DNA of 36,887 nucleotides from Rhodanobacteraceae bacterium (GTDB lineage: Bacteria; Pseudomonadota; Gammaproteobacteria; Xanthomonadales; Xanthomonadaceae): NCBI GenBank assembly GCA_024233975.1, contig JACKOX010000030.1, forward strand, positions 1 to 36,887, given 5' to 3'. A program made the translations under genes and the position numbers. Below the pieces are notes generated by a model. It had not been told where the DNA came from. It worked only from the letters and a program-made list of their open reading frames with translations, and made no database searches. Shown here in pieces: positions 31,034-36,887 of the stretch (within the stretch, counting starts at the first letter, position 1; each line of letters opens with the position of its first letter).

Positions 31034-33757
31034 TCAATGCGCTTCTTCCCAGTTGGCGCCGCGCCCGCTATCGACCACCAGCGGCACCTTGAGTTCGGCG
31101 GCGGCCTGCATGCGCTGGCTGACTTCGGCGGTGAGTTCGTCGGCGAAAGCGGCGTCGACTTCGAACACCAGTTCATCGTGGACCTGCATGATCATCAGCG
31201 CGCGGTCGGCGACGCCGCTGATCCAGCCGTCCACGGAAATCATCGCGCGCTTGATGATGTCGGCGGCGGTGCCCTGCATCGGTGCGTTGATCGCCGCGCG
31301 CTCGGCGCCGGCGCGTGCGGCCGCGTTGCGGGCGTTGATCTGGTCGAGGTAGAGGCGACGACCGAACAGGGTTTCGACGTAGCCCTTCTCGTGCGCCATC
31401 GCGCGGGTGGACTCCATGTACTCGTAGACGCCGGGATAGCGCGCGAAGTAGCGGGCGATGTAGTCCTGCGCGGTGCCGCGGTCCACCCCAAGCTGCCGCG
31501 CAAGGCCGAAGGCGCCCATGCCGTAGATCAGCCCGAAGTTGACGGCCTTGGCCGAGCGACGCTGGTCCGATGTGACGTCATCGAGCGGCGTGTCGAAGAC
31601 TTCGCTGGCGGTGGCGCGGTGGATGTCCTGCTCCTCGTGGAACGCCTTCATCAGGCCGTCGTCGCCGGACAGGTGGGCCATGATGCGCAGCTCGATCTGC
31701 GAGTAGTCGCAGGCCACGATCACCCGGCCTTCCGGCGCGACGAAGGCACGCCGGATGCGGCGGCCGTCGGCGCTGCGCACCGGAATGTTCTGCAGGTTGG
31801 GGTCGGATGACGACAGCCGCCCGGTGGCAGCGCCGGCCTGGTGGTAGCTGGTATGCACCCGCCCGGTGCGCGGGTTGATCGCCTCCGGCAGCTTTTCGGT
31901 ATAGGTCGAACGCAGCTTGGCGAGCCCGCGGTATTCGAGGATCAGTCGCGGCAGCTCGTGCTGGTCGGCTAGCTGCTCGAGCACGTCCTCGTTGGTCGAT
32001 GGCTGGCCCTTGGGCGTCTTGGCGATCACCGGCAGGCCGAGCTGCTCGAACAGGATGCCCTGCAGCTGCTTGGGCGAATCGAGGTTGAAGTTCTGCCCCG
32101 CAATCTCGTGTGCGCGCTGCTGCGCGGCATGCTGGCGACGGCCGAGGTCGTTGCTCTGGCGGCGTAGCTCATCGGCGTCAATCTGCACGCCGTTCTCCTC
32201 GACGCGGAACAGCACCGGCACCAGCGGCATCTCGATGTCGCTGAACACGCGCTGCAGCCCGGCTTCCTTCTGCAGCTCCGGCCACAGGTGGCGGTGCAGG
32301 CGCAGGGTGATGTCGGCGTCCTCGGCGGCATAGCGCGTGGCGGTTTCCAGATCGACCGCGCTGAACGGAATCTGCTTGGCGCCCTTGCCGCAGACATCCT
32401 CGTATTTCGTGGTGCGATAGCCGAGATAGCGTTCGGCCAAGCTGTCCATGTCATGGCGGGAAAGCCCGGCGCGATAGACGAAACTCTCCAGCATGGAATC
32501 GAAGGCATAGCCGTTCACCGCGATGCCATGTTGCGCCAGCACGTGCATGTCGTACTTGCCGTGCTGCGCCAGCTTGGCGATGCCTTCGTCCTCGAACACC
32601 GGCTTCAGCGCTGCGAGCACGCTGTCGCGATCCAGCTGCCTGGGCGCGCCCGGGTGATCATGGCGAAGCGGGATGTAGGCCGCCTTGTCCGGTTCGGTGG
32701 CGAAACTGAGGCCAACGACTGCCGCCTGCAGCGGATCGAGGCTAGTGGTTTCGGTGTCGAAGCAGACCAGTGCCGCGTTCTTCAGTTGCTCCAGCAGCGC
32801 ATCGAAGTCGGCCTGTTCGGTGATGCAGCGGTATTCGCCGGCCTGGTCCGCGCCATTGGCAACGGCAGCGGGCTCGGCGCCCGTCGGCGCCGGCTTCGCG
32901 GCTTCGCCACCCGCGCCGCCATCCAGCTCGCGCAGCGCCTGGTTCATCTCGAAGCGGGTGAACAGCTCGCGCAGCTTTTCGTGGTCGCGCTCGCCGCGCA
33001 GCAGCTGTTCCGGGCCGCGATCCAGCTCGACGTCGGTCTTGATGGTCACCAGCTCGCGGTTCAGCGGCAGGCGTTCCAGCGTGGCGCGCAGGTTCTCGCC
33101 GATCTTGCCGCCGACGTCATTGGCATGGGCGATCACGCCGTCGAGGTCGTCGTACTGCGCCAGCCACTTGGCCGCGGTCTTCGGGCCGCACTTGTCGACG
33201 CCGGGCACGTTGTCGACCTTGTCGCCCATCAGCGCGAGGAAGTCGATAATGCGTTCCGGCGGCACGCCGAACTTCTCGATCACGCGATCACGATCAGTGC
33301 GGCTTCCGCTCATGGTGTTGACCAGGGTGATGCCGGGCTTCACCAGTTGCGCGAAGTCCTTGTCGCTGGTGGAGATGATGACGTCGAGGCCCGCTTTCGC
33401 GCCGGCTTCGGCCAGGGTGCCGATCACGTCGTCGGCCTCGACGCCGGGCACGCGCAGCAGCGGGATGCCCAGCGCCTCGACGATCTCGACCATGGGCTCG
33501 CGCTGCGCACGCAGTTCGTCGGGCATCGGTGGCCGGTTGGCCTTGTACTCGGGATCGAGTTCGTCGCGGAAGGTCGGGCCGGAGGCGTCCAGCACGAAGG
33601 CCAGGTAGTCGGGGGCTTCCTTCAGCGTGCTGCGCAGCATGTTGACCACGCCGAACAGCGCGCCAGTGGGCTCGCCGGCGCTGTTGGAAAGCGGCGGCAG
33701 TGCGTGGAAGGCGCGATAGAAGTAGCTCGATCCATCGATCAGTACCAGGCGGGACAT
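31034..33757 (-). CDS. polA: DNA polymerase I
   Basis: A 907-residue DNA polymerase I, acting in Okazaki-fragment processing and repair. The N-terminal 5'-3' exonuclease (about 1-285) starts MSRLVLIDGSSYFYRAFHA and has DALMGDKVDNVPGV-type residues (FLALMGDKVDNVPGV). The 3'-5' exonuclease (about 300-490) keeps FDTETTSLD (Asp334, Glu336) and AEDADITLRLH, so proofreading residues are present. The polymerase domain has motif A DYSQIELR (Asp about 684), the O-helix RRSAKAVNFGLIYG and motif C VHDELVFEV (about 859-867). ATG at 33757 follows AGGAG at 8 bp; a 5-codon extension was rejected. It is divergent from the DUF2782 gene. Downstream, after about 300 bp, lies the strong terminator at 30694-30731. 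Confidence 0.98.
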   Translation of the reverse strand: MSRLVLIDGSSYFYRAFHALPPLSNSAGEPTGALFGVVNMLRSTLKEAPDYLAFVLDASGPTFRDELDPEYKANRPPMPDELRAQREPMVEIVEALGIPLLRVPGVEADDVIGTLAEAGAKAGLDVIISTSDKDFAQLVKPGITLVNTMSGSRTDRDRVIEKFGVPPERIIDFLALMGDKVDNVPGVDKCGPKTAAKWLAQYDDLDGVIAHANDVGGKIGENLRATLERLPLNRELVTIKTDVELDRGPEQLLRGERDHEKLRELFTRFEMNQALRELDGGAGGEAAKPAPTGAEPAAVANGADQAGEYRCITEQADFDALLEQLKNAALVCFDTETTSLDPLQAAVVGLSFATEPDKAAYIPLRHDHPGAPRQLDRDSVLAALKPVFEDEGIAKLAQHGKYDMHVLAQHGIAVNGYAFDSMLESFVYRAGLSRHDMDSLAERYLGYRTTKYEDVCGKGAKQIPFSAVDLETATRYAAEDADITLRLHRHLWPELQKEAGLQRVFSDIEMPLVPVLFRVEENGVQIDADELRRQSNDLGRRQHAAQQRAHEIAGQNFNLDSPKQLQGILFEQLGLPVIAKTPKGQPSTNEDVLEQLADQHELPRLILEYRGLAKLRSTYTEKLPEAINPRTGRVHTSYHQAGAATGRLSSSDPNLQNIPVRSADGRRIRRAFVAPEGRVIVACDYSQIELRIMAHLSGDDGLMKAFHEEQDIHRATASEVFDTPLDDVTSDQRRSAKAVNFGLIYGMGAFGLARQLGVDRGTAQDYIARYFARYPGVYEYMESTRAMAHEKGYVETLFGRRLYLDQINARNAAARAGAERAAINAPMQGTAADIIKRAMISVDGWISGVADRALMIMQVHDELVFEVDAAFADELTAEVSQRMQAAAELKVPLVVDSGRGANWEEAH

Positions 33758-33788
33758 CCAGAACTCCTGCAAAGCGAAACAATCGCCG

Positions 33789-33834
33789 ACGATGCTATTG
33801 TCTCAGCTGCAGACGATGCTTGGAAAAGCATCGT
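33789..33834. repeat. Three copies of an 8-bp word in the polA/DUF2782 intergenic region
   Basis: ACGATGCT occurs at 33789-33796 and 33813-33820, exactly 24 bp apart, and its inverse AGCATCGT at 33827-33834. The second and third copies form an 8-bp hairpin with a TGGAAA loop; the first could compete for the same pairing. It may be an operator with helically phased half-sites or an RNA switch in the leader of the DUF2782 gene. Confidence 0.6.
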
Positions 33835-33876
33835 GAAAAGCAGGGGTTTCCGGAACCAACGCGCTGGAGAACAGCC

Positions 33877-34368
33877 ATGAAGACCCGAATTCTGACATCG
33901 ACACTGCTGGCCGGCCTGCTGGTCGCGCTGTCGCCGCTGGCGGCATATTCGCAATCCGCTTCGACGGCCGAAGAGCCGCCCGGTCTGCCGCCGCCGGACA
34001 TGAATGATCCGGGCGTTGATGCCGCAGCCGGCGCCAGCGTCGAAGCCGCGGTGGAGCCGGCTGCGGTGAGCGAGGCCGACGGCGTCGAGGCGTCGCCCGA
34101 GGAAATCTCCGAAACGCCGACGGCCACGGAGATTCCGATCACCGGCAAGGAGAAGAGCCTGCCGGTGATTACCGTGCGCACCGATCCGACCACCGGTGAT
34201 CGCGTTGAGGAAACCCGTGAGAACGGCAAGCTGGTCCGGCTTCTGGTGCAGCCGAAGAACGCGCCGGCCTATGTGCTGCACGATGCCAACGGTGATGGCC
34301 GCGTCGATGCCAAGGACGCCGAAGGTCCGGTGCAGCCGGTGTACTGGGAGCTGTTCAAGTGGGACTGA
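33877..34368 (+). CDS. Exported DUF2782 protein
   Basis: A 163-residue protein with a signal peptide (ILTSTLLAGLLVALSPLAAYS|Q). An acidic Ala/Glu/Pro-rich linker (about 27-85) follows, then a DUF2782 domain: ITVRTDPTTGDRVEETRENGK (split reading), LVRLLVQPKNAPAYVLHDANGDG and a C-terminal YWELFKWD. The family is small, of unknown function, and often sits beside polA in gammaproteobacteria, as here. The DANGDGRVDAKDAEG segment looks EF-hand/dockerin-like, but a single short loop is not proof of calcium binding. ATG at 33877 follows GGAG at 8 bp. Confidence 0.87.
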   Translation: MKTRILTSTLLAGLLVALSPLAAYSQSASTAEEPPGLPPPDMNDPGVDAAAGASVEAAVEPAAVSEADGVEASPEEISETPTATEIPITGKEKSLPVITVRTDPTTGDRVEETRENGKLVRLLVQPKNAPAYVLHDANGDGRVDAKDAEGPVQPVYWELFKWD

Positions 34369-34403
34369 GCGGCTCGCAGCGGTCGGCCGGCCTGAGCTGA
34401 CGC

Positions 34404-34934
34404 ATGCGTTTCGCGGAGGGGGTGGAGCGCGCCAGCGCCTGGCTGGATCGCTGGCTGGACCGTGTCAGCGGCATCGCCATCGCGGCGATGGTGCTGCTGA
34501 TGTTTGGTCTGGTCGCGGCGCGTTACCTGTTCAGCATCGGCAGCATCGCCGGGCAGGAGGCCGTGCAGTGGCTGCATGCGCTGGCCTTCCTCCTCGGCGC
34601 GTCGGTAGCACTTCGCGCGGATGCCCACGTGCGGATCGACATCCTGCAGCAACGCTGGTTGACGCGGACGCGTGACCTCGTCGAGCTGCTCGGCCTGCTG
34701 CTGTTGCTGCTCCCATTCTGCGGCTTCGTCATCGTCATCAGTCTCGATTACGTCGGTGCGAGCTGGGCGGTCAGCGAGGCTTCGCGTGAGCCTGGCGGTT
34801 TGCCGGCACTGTATCTGCTGAAGACGCTGATCCCGCTGGCGGCCGGTCTGCTGGGCCTGCAGGCGCTGGCTCGTCTGCTGGCGGTGATGAACCGCCTGCG
34901 CGGCAAGGCGGTCATCGAGGATGCACCCGCATGA
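34404..34934 (+). CDS. dctQ: TRAP transporter small permease (DctQ-type)
   Basis: A 176-residue four-helix membrane protein of the DctQ family, the small membrane subunit of tripartite ATP-independent periplasmic transporters. Signatures are RYLFSIGSIAGQEAVQWLHALAF (split), LGASVALRADAHVRIDIL and a final helix LIPLAAGLLGLQALARLL. It works with DctM and a periplasmic binding protein, using the sodium gradient to import organic acids or related solutes. ATG at 34404 with a 35-bp gap after the DUF2782 gene; its stop overlaps the dctM start as ATGA. No binding-protein gene lies in the window, so the substrate cannot be inferred. Confidence 0.93.
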   Translation: MRFAEGVERASAWLDRWLDRVSGIAIAAMVLLMFGLVAARYLFSIGSIAGQEAVQWLHALAFLLGASVALRADAHVRIDILQQRWLTRTRDLVELLGLLLLLLPFCGFVIVISLDYVGASWAVSEASREPGGLPALYLLKTLIPLAAGLLGLQALARLLAVMNRLRGKAVIEDAPA

Positions 34935-36301
34935 GTCCGCTGATGGTGTGGCTGCTGGTGCTCGCGCTCTGCGCAGCCTTGCTGGCGGGCTTTCCGGTGG
35001 CCTTCACGCTGGCCGGCGTCTCGCTGCTGTTTGCCGGCATTGGCTGGCTGACAGGCACTTTCGATCCGAGCTTCCTTGAGGCCTATCCGAACCGCCTGTT
35101 CGGCGTCATGGGCAACGAGACACTGGTGGCGGTGCCACTGTTCATCTTCATGGGCGTGATGCTGGAACGCTCGCGCCTCGCCGAGGCCTTGCTCGAGTCG
35201 GTAGCCGGCCTGTTCGGACGCAAGCCGGGCGGACTGGTGATTGCCGTGCTGCTGGTGGGTGCGCTGCTGGCGGCATCCACCGGCATCGTCGGCGCCACCG
35301 TGGTGACGATGGGCCTGATCAGCCTGCCGACCATGCTCAAGAACGGCTACGACCCGAGGTTGGCCAGTGGCAGCATCTGTGCGGCCGGCACGCTGGGGCA
35401 GATCATCCCGCCGTCGATCGTGCTGGTGCTGCTCGGCGACCAGCTTGGCAACGCCTACCAGCAGGCGCAGCTCAAGCTCGGCAACTACTCGCCGGACTCG
35501 GTATCGGTGGGCGACCTGTTCGCTGGCGCGCTGCTGCCTGGCCTGCTCCTGGTTGGTCTCTACATCGGCTACGCGCTGTGGAGCGTGTGGCGACATCCGG
35601 AGCGGGCGCCGCCGCTGGCAGAGGATTCACAGCGACCTTCTGGCCGGGAACTATGGTTGTCGGTCCTGCCGCCGCTGCTGCTGATCGTCGCCGTGCTCGG
35701 CTCGATCCTTGGCGGCATCGCCACGCCGACCGAAGCCGCTGCGGTGGGTGCGGTGGGCGCCACGCTGTTTGCCCTGATGCGTCGCCAGCTTGGCTGGCAG
35801 CGCCTGCGCGAAGTGCTGCAGCAGACGGTGCGCGTCAATGCCATGGTGTTCGCCATCCTGATCGGCGCTGCGCTGTTCTCGCTGGTGTTTCGCGGCTTCG
35901 GCGGCGACCAGCTGGTGCACGAGGCGCTGACCGCGTTGCCAGGTGGCAAGGCTGGTGCGCTGATCGCGGTGATGCTGATGATGTTCGCGCTGGGCTTCAT
36001 CCTCGATTTCATCGAGATCATCTTCGTCGTCGTGCCGATCGTGGCGCCGGTGCTGTTCATGCTCGGCATCGATCCGGTGTGGCTGGGGGTGATGATGGCG
36101 ATCAACCTGCAGACCAGTTTCCTGACGCCGCCGTTCGGCTTCGCCCTGTTCTACCTGCGTGGCGTGGCCCCGCCACAACTGCGCACGGTCGACATCTACC
36201 GCGGCGCGGTGCCCTTCATCGCCATCCAGCTGGGCATGCTGACCCTGCTCGCGCTGTGGCCCTCGCTGGCCACCTGGCTGCCGGGGCAGCTCTACGACTG
36301 A
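34931..36301 (+). CDS. dctM: TRAP transporter large permease (DctM-type)
   Basis: A 456-residue membrane protein with about 12 hydrophobic segments, the transport subunit of a TRAP transporter. Family motifs include FPVAFTLAGVSLLFA, NETLVAVPLFIFMGVMLERS, GGLVIAVLLVGALLAASTG, GTLGQIIPPSIVLVLLGD, GGIATPTEAAAVGA and NLQTSFLTPPFGFALFYLRG. Length is typical for the family (about 425-460). ATG at 34931 overlaps dctQ by 4 bp, so the two are coupled. The DctP solute-binding protein is missing from this window and must be encoded elsewhere if the system works. It converges on the partial beta-helix gene. Confidence 0.96.
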   Translation: MSPLMVWLLVLALCAALLAGFPVAFTLAGVSLLFAGIGWLTGTFDPSFLEAYPNRLFGVMGNETLVAVPLFIFMGVMLERSRLAEALLESVAGLFGRKPGGLVIAVLLVGALLAASTGIVGATVVTMGLISLPTMLKNGYDPRLASGSICAAGTLGQIIPPSIVLVLLGDQLGNAYQQAQLKLGNYSPDSVSVGDLFAGALLPGLLLVGLYIGYALWSVWRHPERAPPLAEDSQRPSGRELWLSVLPPLLLIVAVLGSILGGIATPTEAAAVGAVGATLFALMRRQLGWQRLREVLQQTVRVNAMVFAILIGAALFSLVFRGFGGDQLVHEALTALPGGKAGALIAVMLMMFALGFILDFIEIIFVVVPIVAPVLFMLGIDPVWLGVMMAINLQTSFLTPPFGFALFYLRGVAPPQLRTVDIYRGAVPFIAIQLGMLTLLALWPSLATWLPGQLYD

Positions 36302-36319
36302 CCGAGCGGCCCGGTCGTC

Positions 36320-36886
36320 CTAGTCCTCGAAGCCATCCCGGAAGAACACCGGCGACCATTCGTCGGCGCCGACATCGTAGGGGCCGGCCAGATTGGCCAG
36401 CGGTGCGTCGATGGGTCGCGGGTCGAGGTCATAGTCCTTGGGCAGAAGGTAGGCGTCGGCCGGGCAACGGTCCACGGCGTTGCCGTTGGCGATCAGGTGG
36501 TAGTCGCTTCCGCCCGCATTGATGAAACCCGGATTGGTATTGAAGGCGGTGAGTGCGTCCTCGCCGTTGATGCCAGCGCTGGAGTGGAACAGGTTGCAGA
36601 AGTAAGTGGGATCGGGACTTCCCGCACCCTTGCTCATCACCGGGACTGCCGGATCGGCATTCACCAGCATCCGGTTGAAGGTGGCGACGCCCTCGTCGTT
36701 GAGCCTCACCGCGGCGACCAGTCCGGTATTGCCGGCCAGTGTGCTGGCGGCGAGATAGACGCTGGCCGCACGTGGCGGAATGCTGGAGCCGGGGCTGACC
36801 TCCACCACGCTGGGACCAGCGTTGTCGATCAGGAAACTGTCGGTGACGGCGACGATGGACTCCTGCGTCACCAGTAACGCACTGCC
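36320..36886 (-). CDS. C-terminal part of an exported beta-helix-like protein with GFE tail
   Basis: The frame runs open through the right window edge, so the N-terminus is missing; about 188 residues are seen. Strands such as SIVAVTDSFLIDN, ASVYLAASTLAGNTG and VATFNRMLVNAD are typical of parallel beta-helix surface proteins. Near the end, DLDPRPIDAPL and GPYDVGADEW match the closing segment of choice-of-anchor-Q-type proteins. The last residues are PVFFRDGFED. This resembles the architecture of the 23872-25197 protein. Function unknown. Confidence 0.8.
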   Translation of the reverse strand, partial: GSALLVTQESIVAVTDSFLIDNAGPSVVEVSPGSSIPPRAASVYLAASTLAGNTGLVAAVRLNDEGVATFNRMLVNADPAVPVMSKGAGSPDPTYFCNLFHSSAGINGEDALTAFNTNPGFINAGGSDYHLIANGNAVDRCPADAYLLPKDYDLDPRPIDAPLANLAGPYDVGADEWSPVFFRDGFED

Positions 36887-36887
36887 G

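Noticed and set aside
32288..33880. 530-codon plus-strand frame opposite polA
   Set aside because: Shadow of polA; the polA frame carries all polymerase and exonuclease motifs.
34286..34320. Dockerin or EF-hand in the DUF2782 protein (DANGDGRVDAKDAEG)
   Set aside because: A single incomplete loop without a second half; noted only as a resemblance.
36300..36316. GACCG/CGGTC inverted repeat between dctM and the partial gene
   Set aside because: Five base pairs with a 7-nt loop and no T-run is not enough.

Overview
The window looks like chromosomal DNA of a high-GC gammaproteobacterium. The best fit is Xanthomonadales/Lysobacterales, possibly a Rhodanobacteraceae/Dokdonella-like lineage. Reasons are the two-subunit glyQ/glyS glycyl-tRNA synthetase, ntrB-ntrC, tatABC, rdgC, ttcA and polA next to a DUF2782 gene, plus exported proteins ending in a short F-x-x-G-F-E tail. 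This placement is inference; no rRNA or marker comparison was possible. No tRNA, rRNA, CRISPR array, insertion sequence or phage gene was seen.

Layout. 1-2.2 kb: the edge of what looks like a surface-polysaccharide locus (end of an unknown gene, and a methyltransferase with a long coiled coil), visibly lower in GC. 2.2-4.7 kb: ntrB-ntrC, with a near-consensus NtrC operator directly before the ntrB start codon. 4.7-10.4 kb: minus-strand exported proteins, namely a YiiX-type lipoprotein, a 1380-residue two-propeller/PKD/di-haem cytochrome with a carbohydrate-binding-like module inserted in its haem domain, and a DUF4124 protein. 10.5-14.4 kb: a Bax-inhibitor-1 family membrane protein and glyQ-glyS. 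14.5-17.1 kb: a class I glutamine amidotransferase and two paralogous BPSS1780-type membrane proteins. 17.1-20.6 kb (minus): an RDD membrane protein, a zinc-ribbon/pilin hybrid, tatABC and a SYLF-domain protein.

20.9-23.9 kb (plus): an exported propeller protein with a C-terminal sorting-type tail, hemH, and a coupled alpha/beta-hydrolase. 23.9-28.2 kb (minus): a beta-helix protein, a YgjP-like metalloprotease, rdgC and ttcA. 28.3-30.7 kb (plus): a DUF465/YdcH protein, a large secreted protein and a yeast-type cytosine deaminase. 30.7-33.8 kb (minus): polA, followed downstream by a candidate small RNA with C-rich loops and a strong terminator. 33.9-36.3 kb (plus): a DUF2782 protein and the two membrane subunits of a TRAP transporter. 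The window ends inside another beta-helix protein.

Most genes are housekeeping. The most interesting items are the candidate C-rich-loop sRNA downstream of polA, the inserted module in the di-haem protein, the GFE tail shared by three exported proteins, the pilin-like protein whose leader is replaced by a zinc ribbon, and the NtrC operator at ntrB.
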